A stretch of 64,000 nucleotides of DNA from Paulownia fortunei (GCA_019321725.1 CM033108.1:7830060-7894059); one strand, 5' to 3'; positions 1 to 13,300 are shown, counted from the stretch's first letter. Notes: generated from the sequence alone by a model not told the origin. A program made the numbers and translations.

Positions 1-413
1 CATTAACTACCATATAAATCTGAATCTTGGAGTTCAAGATTACAATAATTTCCTTCTCTAAACAATGATACACGACTTCTTGGAAGGTAGGAAATCAGCC
101 AAGTCTTATCTTCATAAGGTAAGTCCATAATAACGCTCATTCCTATCTAATTGGACATAGAATTATTAGAATACATCTTGTAGATTTATTTCCATAAATA
201 CTACAAGCTTGTATTTAATAAAGCAATCCAATACGGTAAGTAAAAGAGTTTGATTTCCTACAAGGAAATAAATAAGCAAGAGTTAGTTTAACATTAAAAC
301 TCTTATTAAACATGCAAAACCTAACCTACCTTTATTAGAATACTTAATAAATTACACTTACCATTTTGATCAAATAATGCCAATACTAATTCATAAGTCT
401 CACGGACTTAACA
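1..413 (-). repeat. 3' LTR (partial) of the Sirevirus-like element
   Basis: Ends at 413 with TTAACA, which is TGTTAA on the element strand, and matches 9313-9725. The remaining ~640 bases of this LTR lie left of the window. Confidence 0.92.
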
Positions 414-430
414 ATCTCCCCATTTGGCAT
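414..430 (-). other. Polypurine tract of the Sirevirus-like element
   Basis: Directly inside the 3' LTR the minus strand reads AAATGGGGAGAT, a purine run in the position expected for plus-strand DNA priming. Confidence 0.7.
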
Positions 431-693
431 TTTTTTGTCAAAATCAACAATTTTACCTTAGTGTCTGAAAACAGGTTCAAGTATGCATGTTCCATCAAGT
501 ATGACAGTGAATAACATACTAAGATAGATAAATCAATGTTCAGGGGCAATCAAACAGTCTACCCACTTTTAAACTACTTCTCCTAACATATCAAACAAAA
601 TATTAAAACTTCAAAAACAACAAATCAGATTTAATCACATAATCACATCAATCAAAATCAAAATCAAAGCTTTATTCAAGCTTCCTTATCAGC

Positions 694-2526
694 TTAAGCT
701 TGTCCTTCACCAGCCTGTTGAGTATCAACATCCAATACTTCTCCTCCAATCTCCGTAGCAGCTGCAACTCCAGGTTTAACATAAACTCCCTCTTCATCAA
801 CTCCCCATGCACTAGAAGTCCCTATTTCTACATCCCCTACAACAACAACTGACTTCCCCTTCTTTGGCCAAAAAAACCAAAGGACTAGATGCCTCAGTAG
901 CAGAGCCAGAACTATCCAAGGAAAAAGGTTCAGTAGAAGTAGCAGCTTGGGAAGTATAACCTTTGAGTTGGGCAATAAGATGTAGAACTTCTTTCTCCTT
1001 AACTTACCCTTCTCTAATTTGTTGCCTTGCTGCAAGTAACTGTCTCTCCAGATAGCCTAACAAATCTTTAGAAGAGAATGGAATAGTAGATGTTCCAGGC
1101 TGTGTTCCAACAGACGATGGAATAAGTGGGTAAGTCATCTAAATATCCCTTAAACTTGCCAAGCCTAGTAGAAATAGAGTAATCAACTCTAGGATATTCC
1201 AGTTGTTTCTTCCTAAGCTTCTTAAAGCCTTAAGAAACTAGCACATTGTAAATCAGGGAAGGAAATGACAAATGACCAGTAGTAGTGTTTACTTTAGCAT
1301 GCTTAGCAATGGTTCTCATGATATGTCTGCCTAGGTCATAAGGATGCCCCGTCCTAATACAATAAAGTAGTATAGCCTGATCCTTAACAAGCACTATGGG
1401 AGTCCAATTAGTCACTGCTGCTTTATGAAAAATGGCATATTTAAGAGTTAATTTGGAAGTAGAAAAAGTAGAAGAATTTTTAGGCCAAGCATTCAAACTA
1501 CCTCCAGTCAACTCCTTAATAATCATATCAAAATTAGTTGGTAACTTAGTAACTTCAACCCAAGGGGTACCCAAATAGTCATTGATCATCTGAACTGAAA
1601 AGAAGTAAACCTTACCCCTAACATAAACATTACCAAATTTTCCAGAATCAGCCTTGATAATATCATAATGCAGATTGCAATAAAATTCCTTAACAACCTG
1701 AGGAATATGAGGCTTAATGTCTGTGACAAACCCAATCAATTGCCTATTAATTAAAATTGAGTCTAACCCATGATCCTCAAAATACTTAACCTAATTGACC
1801 TCTCAGACCACAGTTTCCTTTGAGAAACACATTCCTACATTTTCTTTGCATAATTAGAATAAAATTTGTGGGACACAGCTTTACTTACCTCAATTCTGTC
1901 ATTTTCAACATCCATATCATCCCCTTGAGTAGATTCCTCAAAAGAATTATTAGAAACAGAAACATGAATGTTACTTGAGCATTGAATTCTTCTAGAACTT
2001 ATGTTGTTTGGCCTCGTGTTCAAACAAAACTTTGAACAGGAACACCACCAGTGCTATCTTGCTGCATTGTGAATTCTACTGAATCAGAGAATGTGGATAA
2101 ATGGGTAGTGGGTTGAGGAACTGAGTCAGGAATAGTATGAACTTCATCTCCAATATGATCAATTATTTACCCTTGGTGAAAGTCCCTCAATGTTTTAGCA
2201 ACTTCACTAGTATTTGTAACAGATGTTGCTCGAGTATAAAATGAAGAGCTCTCTTGAACTAGTTCAGTGACTTGTTATTCTTCAGCAGTCGATGTTTCTT
2301 TGTGAGGTTTGGAGGTGATTTCAAGTGGTGGATATTCAATAGCTAAAGGTACAGCATCAGCCTCAGGCTTCATAGAAATTTTCAGTGTCGAAGATGTGCC
2401 AGCGGCAGCACCAGATGGTTTTTCTCTTTTGGCTCGAGCTCTAGACGACTCGCTTCTCTATTTTTTTTTCTTTACACATAATTTCTATTGCAATTGGGCA
2501 ATTATTTCATCTTGAGATCTTGCCAT
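694..2526 (-). pseudogene. Extra ORF after RNase H, putative plant transposon protein domain, broken
   Basis: An ATG at 2526 opens a protein beginning MARSQDEIIAQLQ, which meets a stop after 13 codons and then continues through several frames to a stop at 694. The best-preserved part (1230-1739) has the pattern of the domain Pfam calls 'putative plant transposon protein' (PF20167, recognised from memory): a stretch with LVKDQAILLYCI, then GRHIMRTIAKHAK and LSFPSLIYN. The N-terminal part is Ser/Thr/Glu-rich. It lies where some Sireviruses carry an envelope-like ORF. Its function is unknown. At least four disruptions make it non-functional as read. The hydrophobic run visible in one frame near 850-970 is probably a frameshift artefact. 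Confidence 0.6.
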
Positions 2527-3648
2527 GTTAGAACAGATACACGAACAAGAGAGAAAGCAGAATAGAGAAGTGAAAATGGCTGAGAAAATTTTACGGTTGT
2601 AATTCCTAGGGTTTTCTGGTGATAGACCAACAGTAGGGTTAAAACCATATTTATGCCCAAGGTAAAACATTTTCCTACCAATGTGAAAGAGTCATTTAGT
2701 GCAAAATTTTCTTTCACATCCGGTCCTCAACTTTTAGAGCAATCTTTCCCCACCAAATATAAGTTTTTCACTTACACTAGGAGTCTAAGAAATAGGGATA
2801 TAGATAAATCAGATTTGTACTAACTTAGTAATCAAATAACTTCCATATTTATCTAATTATTGATGCACAAGAAAATCTAAATAAAATCCTAAAAAGATAT
2901 GCCTATTATGCATTCCATCCCATGCAAATCACAAATCAAAACGTGCTAAAGATAAATATAGCACTATTCAGATTTCAAATCTCATAATTCCAAAACATCA
3001 ATTAAAAAATTAACCTTTGATCTGGTTTGACAATAAACTCAGGATTCCTTCAAATTTTCATTCCATATTTTTTTTATAATCACATAAAATTGATCAATCA
3101 AGAATTGAATTTATGAACCATCATTTTTTTTATGTTCAACATATTATTTTAACATGTACTGAGAACAAGGATTTAGCCAGTCAGTAGCTTTCAATTTAAG
3201 ACTTAGGGTAGTTTTTTCTCATAGTAGATCGTCCTCTAGATATTGGTGATACCTAATCCTAGATTACTCACGAGTGGCTTTCACTCCCAAGAATATGTAG
3301 TTTTTTCTGTTAAAGGCCTCCAAGTTCTTAGTTTTTGTAAATTCTAGCACAATTAATGATGAAATTTTTCTGAAGTCTACTCAAGTTCAAGGTCAAAACA
3401 GTTAAAACTATCATTTAAAATTGAGATTTCAAAATTTAGAAATATCAAAATTTGATCATACTAGACATTCAATACAGTATGCCTAATGTAAGTCCTAGCA
3501 TGAGATGCATGAATTATCAAATAAAAATCAAGTATAACTATGTCCTAATAGAGTGCTGGAACACAATCTACATATGACAGTGTGCAATATGGTGTTCCAA
3601 CAACAGACTGAACATTACATTACAGAATGCAAATACCCAAGGACTTTC
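2527..3648 (-). other. Spacer between RNase H and the extra ORF
   Basis: About 1.1 kb without coding signal inside the Sirevirus-like element. Sireviruses have a long region here that can hold splice signals for a downstream ORF; I cannot assign such sites. Confidence 0.5.
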
Positions 3649-4422
3649 TTAATATAGTGAATCTCTTGCATCAATAGCCTTGGTAAAAATGTCAGCTAGT
3701 TGATTTTCAGTTGTCACATGATCTATTATCATAATTCCACTTTCTACTAACTCTCTAATAAAGTGATGGCGTATGTCAATGTATTTTGTCCTTGAGTGTT
3801 GAACTGAATTTTTAGAAATGTTTATAGCACTTAGGTTATCACAAAATACATTTACCGAGGTTTGCACAATTCCATAAACAACAAGCATTTGCTTCATCCA
3901 CAGGAGTTGTGAACAATAATTCCCACATGCAATGTACTCAGATTCAGCAGTAGATAGAGAAACATAGTTTTGTTTCTTACTAAACCAAGATATTAAATTA
4001 TTATTGAGAAAGAAACAACCACTTGATGTGCTTTTCCTATCATCCACATCACCAGCCCAATCAGCATCATAGTAGCCTGCAAGATTTGAATTAGTGTCAT
4101 TGGAATACCATATGCCATAGTCAGATGTACCATTCACATATCTAATGATCCATTTTACTGCTTTCAGATGTGATTTTTTGGGATTAGATTGGTACCTGGC
4201 ATAAACACCTACAAAAACAAATATAAGGTTTAGAAGCATTAAGATATAAAAGACTTCCAACATTCTTCTGTACAGTGATGTTCCAACAGATGTTCCAACT
4301 TTATCTTTAGATAATCTGTCATTGGTGCCCATAGGAGTTCTAATATGTTTGGTGTTCTCCAGTCTAAATTTTTTTACTAGGTCAGGCATATTTACTTTGA
4401 GAAATAAAAATTCTATCATCAA
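3649..4422 (-). pseudogene. Copia RNase H domain
   Basis: This is the C-terminal part of the pol polyprotein, which degrades the RNA strand during reverse transcription. Visible copia RNase H marks are DADWAGDVDDRKSTSSG, STAESEYIA, VFCDN and the block TKYIDIRHHFIRE, in family order, ending in the usual QLADIFTK segment. The 4422-3649 frame is open across the whole domain, making this the best-kept part of the element. It follows RT with a frame change, so it cannot be made as part of one polyprotein in this copy. Confidence 0.88.
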
Positions 4423-5220
4423 GTTCTTTGATTTGTAAATCTAGGAAATAATTTAACTCTCCAACCATACTCATCTCGAACTCTTCAGACATTTGTTTAA
4501 GAAACTCATCAACATTGTGCTTAGAGGTTGACCCAAAAACTATGTTATCTATATAAAACTGTGCGATGATCAAATTGGTGTTCGAACATCTAATGAACAA
4601 GATTTTATTAACTACCCCTCTTAGAAAGTTTGTCAAACGCTCATACCAAGTTCTTGGAGCTTGTTTCAATCCATACAATTTTTTTTTTCAATTTATAGAC
4701 ATGATTAGGATAATGTGGATCCTCAAAACCTTTAGGTTGCTCTACACAAGCCTCTTCATTCAAAAACCTATTCAGAAAGGCACTTTTGACATGTATTTGA
4801 TAGACTTTGAAATTCATCAAGCATATAATAGCCAAAAGTAACCTAACAGACTCTAACCTAACTACGAGGGCAAAGGTTTCATTAAAATTAATTCTCTCAA
4901 TTTGTGTGTAACTTTGAGAAACCAATCTAGCTTTGTTTTTGTAATATTCCCAAACTCATCAGTTTTGTTCTTAAAGATCCATTTGGTACCTATTACATTA
5001 GAGTCTTTAGGCCTAGGAACTAGAGTCCATACATCATTTCTAACAAATTGACCTAATTTCTCTTGCATAGCATTGGCCCAAAATTCATCTCTCAAAGCTT
5101 CATTGATATTTTTTGGTTCAATAGAGAAAGTGTAGCAAACATACCTCACCATGTCTCTATAGTTGAGTTTAGGCTTTTGCCTTATCCTCATCTTATCAGT
5201 AAGAGTTTCAATTACCTAAT
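4382..5220 (-). pseudogene. Copia reverse transcriptase, broken, catalytic YVDD changed
   Basis: The N-terminal RT block (EALRDEFWANAMQEKL, then WTLVPRP and IGTKWIFKNK) lies at 5191-4960. After frameshifts the text MYGLKQAPRTWYERL and FYIDNIVFGSTS follows at 4678-4540. The catalytic box is normally YVDD in copia RT and reads YIDN here, losing the second aspartate, which should abolish polymerase activity. Several frame changes separate the blocks. The flanking order, IN upstream and RNase H downstream, confirms copia. Confidence 0.88.
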
Positions 5221-5345
5221 TTGAAGGATGATCTTTTTCTGGCAGGTGGATCCATTTTGGGTGAATCTGTCTCATCAGAACTATCTATTCCATTTGACAT
5301 TTTGACATGAACGGGAACAACATATGGAACATTAGAGTGAGCATT

Positions 5346-6360
5346 CTATTCCTCTGACTTTGAAGATTCCAGTAGACAATCTGCACCCTCAGTCAGACTA
5401 TCAATTTTCTTTTCCAAGGAAAATTCTACAAAATAAAAAAAGTCATCAATAACCATATTAGAAGATTCCATAGTAGCTTGAGTCCTCATGTTAAACACAC
5501 GATAGGCTCTACTATTAGTGGAATATTCGATAAAGACTCCCTCATCACTCTTTGCATCAAACTTTCTCAAATATTCACGATTATTAAGTATAAAACACTT
5601 AACCCCAAACACATGAAAATATTTGAAATTAGGTTTCTTACCTTTCCAGATTTCATAAGGAGTCTTACCAGAACCATGTCTTAAGTGAACTTTGTTGCAT
5701 ATGTAACAAGTAGTGATAATGGCTTCAACCCACAACTTTCGAGTCAATTTCTTAGAGTTGAGCATGACTTGAGCCATTTCTTGCACAGTCCTATTCTTCC
5801 TCTCAACCACACCATTCTGTTGAGGAGTCTTAGGAGCTGAAAACTCATGAGTTATACCATACTTATCATAATAATCAACAAAAATAGTGTTTTCAAATTC
5901 TTTTCATGGTTACTTCTAATCCTAACAATTTGACTAATTTTACTATTTTTCTCAATTTTTAATCTTGCACAGAGTTTTTTAAAAACATGAAAAGTGTCAG
6001 ATGTCTCTCTCAAAAAGTCAACCCAAGTATACCTAGAGAAATCATCTACACAAATAAATACATATTTCTTACCACCGAGGCTTTCAACCTGCATAGGACT
6101 CATAAGATCCATGTGTAGAAGTTTCAGAATCCGTGATGTACCTACATATTGGAACATGGGATGGGACACGTGTTTCTATTTTCCCAGTTGACACGGACCA
6201 CATATACTATCCTTTTTCTTACTAAGTTTTGGCGTTCCTAGAACTGCACCTGTATTCACAAGTTTAGATAAGCTTTTAAAATTTAAGTACCCAAGTTTCT
6301 GGTGCTAAATCTCAGTCATATCATGTGTGAGATTCCAACTGGACATCTGATGTTCTAGCA
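5346..6360 (-). pseudogene. Copia integrase with GAG-pre-integrase region, broken
   Basis: The zinc-binding N-terminus (HQKLGYLNF, then CGPCQLGK) spans about 6330-6180. The catalytic core starts at 6169 with HMDLMSPMQ, YVFICVDDFSRYTWV and a damaged second-Asp region (IRSNHEKN in place of the usual TDNG type). The C-terminal part at 5810-5346 shows WVEAIITTCYICNK and FKYFHVFGVKCFI. One histidine of the HHCC pair is a tyrosine (LGYLNF). Frame changes near 5850 and a stop near 6180 break it. Confidence 0.87.
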
Positions 6361-6559
6361 AGTAACAATTGTCTGCTTACCTTTTACCTGTCATAACACA
6401 ACAGTTAGTATCATCAAAAACCTAACATAAATCCTTTATAAAATGAACAAACAGATTTTGATCACATAATTGACTAATACTAATCAAGTTTATCTTGAGG
6501 CCATCAATCAATAGCACATTCTTTAGTCTAGGTAAATATTTAACATCAAGTGTACCCTT

Positions 6560-6700
6560 GCCAACAATCTATCCAGAGACTCCATCCCCAAAAGTCACAA
6601 GACCTTTCTCAATACTTTGAAAGTTTGATAAGTTGCTTTTTTTACTAGTCATGTACCTAGAACAACCACTATCAAAGTACCAAGATTCACAAGTAGATGC
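6560..6700 (-). pseudogene. Copia retropepsin (protease) active-site region
   Basis: The minus strand near 6690-6640 encodes WYFDSGCSRYMTSKKSNL, the copia form of the aspartic protease active site (DSG) that cuts the Gag-Pol polyprotein. A stop codon follows within about 40 codons (FGDGVSG then stop). Only the active-site block is convincing. Confidence 0.75.
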
Positions 6701-6964
6701 TTTCAAGGATATATTTGCAATATTACATCTAAGATCAGATTTTCTAATCCAAATTCTGCATGAAAAACCATCTTTTAGTTGGATCTTAATATTTGGTGTG
6801 TGTTTAGAAGCAGATTATGGCCCATGTTCAAACTGTCCAAAGAATGATGTTCTAACATGCTTTCTATTCCACAAGTTATTTTTTAATTTAAAATACTTAG
6901 AATGTATATGATCAGGAATATGATAGTAATGACATATTGGTATATACCTTCTTGGTCGAGGTTT

Positions 6965-8598
6965 TTAAAAACCCTTTTTCTTACCAGAATCAAAGATGGA
7001 TGTTTTTGCTATAATGCTTTTCACAAATTCAATCTTCAATTTAGGATCTATCTTTGTATTTGAACACTCACTAATATAGCTTATACCTTGATGATTTCCT
7101 CCAAAATGTCTAGTAGAGAGAATCTCATCAAGTTTGGCTTTACCAGTATTTATTCTAGATAAAGAGGCTTTGGCCATTTCTAGCTCAGCAGTAGTGCTCT
7201 TGAGCAACATATCTTTTTCAATGATCTGAAGCTTGAATTGGTTCAATTCATGTTGTAACTCAGTTGTCTGACATGTGAGCTCAATAATCTATCCATCTAA
7301 TGACTTGTTTGTCTTACAGACTTCAAGCTATTTTTTGTACATCAGTGTATACAATGTTCGAATGTCCTCATCACTTGGCTCTTCTTCATCACTACTGTGG
7401 TCAGAAATATCATCAATAGAAAAAATTTGAACTACTTTTTCTTTACTTTTTAAAACTGAGTCAGTATTGGCTTTTGAAATATGGGATGTTCCAACTAGTG
7501 TTTGAACATGACTTGTGACATAACATTTTCCAAACAGGATAATTGCATCTTGTTTGGCAGATAAAGCAACATGGTTGCTCACAACATTATTATGTTCTTC
7601 CTGATTGTCATCTGAATCAGCATCACTCCAAATTATATTTAGTGACCTTCCCTTCTTCTTCTTGAGAGTGTTTGCACATTCTAGTTGAATGTGTCCATAC
7701 CCTTCACACTCTCTGTTGGATCCATTTGTCTTTCCTGTTATTAGAAAATGAAGAAGAATTAGAAGCACTTCTATGTCTAGGAGTATCAGAATTCTTACCT
7801 CCTTTAGATTTCAAGATTTTCAAAAACTTTTGAAAATTTTGTGTAAGAAGAACCACTGGATCAGTCATGTCCTGATCATCAGTTTGAGCATCATCTTTGA
7901 TTTCATGAGCTTCAACTTGCAGTGCAATTCCCTTGTCTTTTTGTCTTTTGTTTTGTTTCAAATTCATCTCGAATATCTATAGTGAACCCATAAGTTCATC
8001 AAGACGCATAATGGTCATATCTTTGGCCTTCTCGATGGTAATAACTTTGTGAGCACACCTATCAGGTAAGGATCTTAGTGTCTTCCTTACCAACTTTGTG
8101 TCATCATACTTTTCACCTAAGGCATGACACTCATTTGCAATGTCACAAAGTTTGGCGTTGAAGTTAGCAATGGTTTTATTATCTTCCATCCTGAGGTCTT
8201 CAAATGTGGAAGCTAACATTTGCAGTTTAGAAAGTCTGACATATGATGTTCCTTCATAAGCTACTTGAAGTATATTTCATGCTTCCTTGGCAGTTTCATT
8301 AGTTGTAATCAATTGGAATTGGTTTTGAGTCAACAACGCTGAAAATATCATTCAAAGCCTTGGAATTGCAGCTTGCAAGTTCATTGTCCAATGCTGTCCA
8401 CAAATCTTCAGGCTTGAGAATAACATCCCTTTTCTCATTCTCCATAACTGGATGTTGCCAATCGGAGACAATAGATTTCCATGCCTTCTTGTTAACTGAT
8501 TTTATGAAGGCTCTCATTCTAGCTTTCCAGTATGAGTAGTTGGAATCTTCCAGTAATGGTGGACGTGAAACCAAACCTTCTTCTTATAGATATTTCAT
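6965..8598 (-). pseudogene. Sirevirus-type gag and gag-pro linker, broken
   Basis: The structural Gag protein begins near 8598 (MKYL, then a stop) and has the typical block SRPPLLEDSNYSYWKARM with LKPEDLWTALDNEL. After a frameshift near 8300 come the UBN2-type capsid segments LRMEDNKTIANFNAKL, LVRKTLRSLP and MRLDELMGSL (8219-7977). The zinc-knuckle area at about 7720-7680 reads ECEGYGHIQLEC; the first cysteine of the CX2C pair is not seen. An acidic stretch (WSDADSDDNQEEHN) and a coiled-coil-like linker (7246-6965) follow towards protease, as in this family. Confidence 0.85.
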
Positions 8599-8657
8599 AT
8601 CTGCAAGGATTCGATAACAAATTAATCCAAGATCTCACTAAGTATATCTAGTACCTT

Positions 8658-8668
8658 CTCTGATACCA
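8658..8668 (-). other. Primer binding site, initiator Met tRNA type
   Basis: The minus strand reads TGGTATCAGAG, two bases inside the 5' LTR. This is the complement of the 3' end of plant initiator tRNA-Met, the usual primer of copia elements. Confidence 0.9.
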
Positions 8669-8670
8669 TT

Positions 8671-9725
8671 TGTTAGAATTTGTTGTTGTGTTTAATTAAT
8701 TCGATTAAACAGTTTACTAGATTTGTTATATTCTAATTAATGTTTAAACAAATATTAGAACATAAAATGACATGCACAACATAATTTAAAATTGACACCA
8801 TCAATTTTAACGAGGTTCGCATATCAATATCCTACTCTTCGAGGCCACACCTAGAGATAAAATAATCCACTATCAGTAAAGTTTAACACAATACAATAAT
8901 AGGACTTATAACACAAAATCAAAGACTCCCTCTTTGTTTTGCGAGATCTCTTCGACTTGAATTTGCCCCATTGAACTCCCTTCAACATTGATCTCCTATC
9001 AAAATGGTAAAGCATTCTCTCTCGAGAACTCACCTCATTCTCCTGAAGGATGTTCAATGTGTTGTTCCGATATAGTTTGGAACAGACTTAAATCTCTAGT
9101 ACTAGCTTGAAACTCGTATTTCAATCACAATCTTTTATGTGCACTGGAGGAGGAATCAACTGCCTATGATCTCTTGATTTTTTTATCTAAAATCAGCAGC
9201 TCAAACTAATATGTGTTTGTGTTTAAATACACAAAACACTCTAGTTGATTCCTAAACAAATACAAGGAAAGATTCATAGTCTATTACAAAGACTTTCCTT
9301 CCATAATTCTACCATTAACTACCATATAAATTTGAATCTTGGAGTTCAAGATTACAATAATTTCGTTCTCTAAACAATGATACACGACTTCTTGGAAGGT
9401 AGGAAATCAACCAAGTCTCATCTTCATAAGGTAAGTCCATAATAACGCCCATTCCTTTCCAATTGGACATAAAATTATTAGAAGACATCTTGCAGATTTA
9501 TTTCCATAAAGACTACAAGCTTGTATTTAATAAATCAATCCAATATGGTAAGTAAGAGAGTTTGATTTTCTACAAGAAAATAAATAAACAAGAATTAGTT
9601 TAGTATTAAAACTCTTATTAAACATACAAAACCTAACCTACCTTAATTAGAATACTTAATAAATTACACTTACCATTTTGATTAAATAATACCAATAATA
9701 ATTCATAAGTCTCATGGACTTAACA
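8671..9725 (-). repeat. 5' LTR of the Sirevirus-like element, complete, 1055 bp
   Basis: Bounded by TGTTA at 8671 and TAACA at 9725, a perfect 5-bp terminal inverted repeat. Its last 413 bases match 1-413. It should hold the promoter and polyadenylation signal of the element; I could not place a TATA box with confidence. Confidence 0.92.
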
Positions 9726-10298
9726 TATTTAATAGTGATCATTGACTTATTCTTTTTGCCCTTTCTTTAATGGTATAATAATGATATAATGAAAATAAAA
9801 GTGTGCATGAATAGTTCAAGACATATTAAATAAGTAATTATAATGTGTAGTATTTATTTACGAAAGTGCATTCAAAATTAAAAAATAAAAATGACTAGAA
9901 CTTCTTTCTTATAATGTCCATTAGTTAATGCAACTGAGATTTTCAAGTTGAAAAAATAAAATAAAATTAATGAGATGCTTTTTAAGGAAAAATATAAATA
10001 TATAGATATGTATAAGATGATAGTCATACAATTTTACATAGGATAAGTTCAAATTTATTATGTCTTTTCTCTACACTATTGCAATCACATTTTATTATTT
10101 ATCTAATTTAGATTTATATGGTCAAATTAATGATATTTGGTTATACAACAAGCATTGTAATATATAGATTATTATATAGGGGGCAAAGTGAATTATTGTT
10201 TTACTTAACTAAGGGTATGTTACTATTTTTGTCTCCTAATATATATATATATATATATATGTAGTTTAGTGGTATTGTATTAGTAGAGGAAGGCAACT
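9726..10298. other. AT-rich intergenic stretch with AT microsatellite
   Basis: No coding signal. An (AT)n run lies near 10241-10260. This is old genomic sequence between the Sirevirus-like insertion and the solo LTR. Confidence 0.6.
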
Positions 10299-10303
10299 GA
10301 TAT

Positions 10304-13300
10304 TGTAATACCCAAGCCTCAGACTACTCACTTGACCAATATGATTTATGCACTGCATGCTACTTATATGCTAATTTGCATTAACATTTACATCGCATCT
10401 TTTATGGCATTCTTAATCATTATACCTCTAATGCTATCACTTGATGTTAGTGGTTGAGATCCTACAACCTAATTAAGTGATTCTATATTTGGATAAGATA
10501 AAGAATAGATTTATCAATATAATGGATATTCGTAGGTTATATGTTATAATTTTAAAGTGTTAAAGGTGTCACTAGTAAGCTTATATGATTCGAGTCGATT
10601 TGATCGGGGTGTTTTAAAGGTATACATCCATAAATTAACATACTTATAATATCGGATATGATATAATGTGATTTAAGTGTCATAATACAAGGTTGATATG
10701 TGCATGTGATTTTAGAAAATGAAAACTAGACAATCATTTAAGAATCGGATGTTGATCGGTTTGGAGATCGAATGAACGGTAAGAAATTAGGGCATAATGT
10801 ATTATCCGATCATATGGAGATTAAAGTAGGTTGTACATAGATAAATAATTAATGAGAAACACTAGATTAGGGCTGTATAAGGTGTGAAAAATATCAGATT
10901 TGAACCACAACTTGCCACCTCAAGCTTGCCATCTCAAGCTTTGCCATCTCAAGTTTCCACCTCAACTTTTCTTCATTTCTACCCTTGAGCCACGACCAAA
11001 AACTATTTTCTAAGCTATTTCACTTCCAAAACCTTCATATTGAATGTTAGAAATTGCTCTCAAGTAATTCCAAGTAAAGAAAAAAAAGTGAAGGAAGCAA
11101 AGAGAAGTAAGGAGGAGCAAGTTGAATCTAAAATCTGTGTATTGATGAGCTTTAATTCATGTTTTTGATTTAAGTTCTAGAATTGTTTGAGGGTTTATAA
11201 TTTTTAAAGCTTCTATTATTGATTATAATTATGTTAGGATGTTATTTGTGGTCTTTTAATTCATAAAAGAAGGATTTTTAGTTGCAAAATCACAATAAAA
11301 ATCACTAGAGACAGAAACTGTATACTTGCTGATTTTTGATATTTATACTTTATATATGTATAATAACTTGATTAAAACCTGTGTATTTCACCATTTATGT
11401 GTTTATATATGAGTCTAGGTGATGTATGTAAGTTTAGAGAGGTTATAAATTGTAATATAGTGTGATAATTAAAGAGGTGTTCAAAACTGTCTTTTTTGAA
11501 ATTCAGATTCTGTCCTATGTGAATGGTACTAGTTTTACATCAATAAATCCATTAGTTTTGGTAGTAGTTTGATCTGGTTGTCTCTTTACATGTGTTATCT
11601 AAGTATGTTGAAAATTTGGGAGTGATTTAATGTACTTAAGGGTGCCAAAACCATTAATGTCATGAAGTGTGCAAAACTGTCATGGTAGGACAATAATCTG
11701 TTTCAGTATATTGTGAAGAGATCTGAACTTGAGAAGCTATATCCATGAGTTTTATCAATTCTATGAGATGGTTACATTTATATACATGTTATCTAAGTTC
11801 GGTGAAAATTTGGGAGTGATTGGATATGTTTAGGAATGTCAAAATTATCATACAACTAAATTGGACAACAAGTAAATATGAAAATGTGAATCTGTCCCAT
11901 TTGATAATTTAGCATATTTCAATCTAGACATGTTGCTATTGAGTGTTAACAATTAGGTACATGATATTAGAGTTATAATACTTCAATTATATAATATTTA
12001 CATGTATCTAAGATGAGAAATTAAGGTATTGGAGAGACTAGATTGGGTTCTAGTTTGTAAAACCTAGATAGCTTGGGCGTTTAAGGTCTTAGTATGATAT
12101 TTTTTGCTTTCAATTTGCCAAATTGGGAATGGTGCTTGATGTTGGGTAATATTACAGGCTATTTTACAGCTAAGATTGGAGGGGAACAATAAACAAATTT
12201 AGACTAAGCTACCAACCAAGTGAAAGGTAAGTAAAGATCCACTCGCAACTACAATGCATGAACATAGTATGTCTTGAAGTATTTATACCTAATGTGTTAA
12301 TGATATTAAATTTGATTGAGAGTCTTATAATTCTTGACACATGTTTAGAGCAAGATGACTTGCATTTCATATTGAACATACCATTCATGAGCATTTACAT
12401 GTGCATGCACGACATATGAGTATAGTGGAGGTTTTTGCATGCACGATATGATTTGAGACATGGTTTTCAAAAAAAATATATTTTGGTTGGCCACCACTAG
12501 TGTACCGAGGCATACGAGGTGTGCTTATATGATATTTTAGGGTGCCGTGAGCGTTACTTCTCGGAGGATCATAGGGGTTGACAGGGTGTGCCTCTAGTGG
12601 TCACGAGAGGGCGGACCACTTGACTGTACCCTTATTGACTCTACCAGTGGGAAGACTTCTGGAGGATTACAGGGGAAGATAAGGGGTGGACCTTTGGCGA
12701 TCCCAAGAGATGGCTCTTGGACTGAGTCATTTGTTTATGACCATGTGATTATTGATATTGTTCAGAGCTCTATCCGGTGCATAGTAGGTAGGCCAAGGGC
12801 CCAATAAATGAAGTGATTTTTAATGAAAACTCTTTGATTCATGAGTACTCAATTTGACACATTTATAGTATCATATCTTAGAGTTGAGTTGCATGAGATT
12901 TTATATCATACTCTTTTCATGTATGATTTTTACTTATTGAACGTTTAACTCATGTAGTGCATGCATTGTAGGTGAATATGGTGAAACTTGAGACCTCTGG
13001 TTTATTGGCTAGCAGTAGAGCTCCTATAGGCTTTCAAAGATCAATATACTTGGATGACGACCTGTTGGGCTATTTTGTGGGCTGTGTTTGTGATTTTACA
13101 GTTATTGTATTATATTAGTGATTTTATCCTGTATATCACTTTCAAAACTTCTTTGTAATATAAAGTTTAGGTTGTGATGATTTTGATAGACTTGGTTAAT
13201 ATTTAATAACTACATATGTATATACAGTATGACAGGATATGAAAACACTTTACTTTTATCAATGTTTTTGTTGTAGAAAAAAAAAAGTTATACACATACA

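Larger units (their letters stand above)
1..9725 (-). mobile_element. Sirevirus-like Ty1/copia LTR retrotransposon, 3' LTR cut by window edge
   Basis: Read on the minus strand the order is 5' LTR (8671-9725), iMet primer site, gag, protease, integrase, RT, RNase H, a long spacer, an extra ORF, polypurine tract and 3' LTR. Copia order (IN before RT), an LTR of about 1 kb, the gag type and an extra ORF after RNase H fit the Sirevirus group. Positions 1-413 align without gaps to 9313-9725; I count about 27 mismatches, so the insertion is old but not ancient. Stops and frameshifts occur in every ORF, so it is not autonomous now. The right flank starts TATTT; the left target site lies outside the window. 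Confidence 0.9.

Noticed and set aside
850..970. Strongly hydrophobic segment that could be an envelope membrane anchor
   Set aside because: It appears only in one frame; the adjacent frame gives a hydrophilic Ser/Thr/Glu-rich stretch that joins the sequence on both sides better, so a frameshift artefact is more likely.
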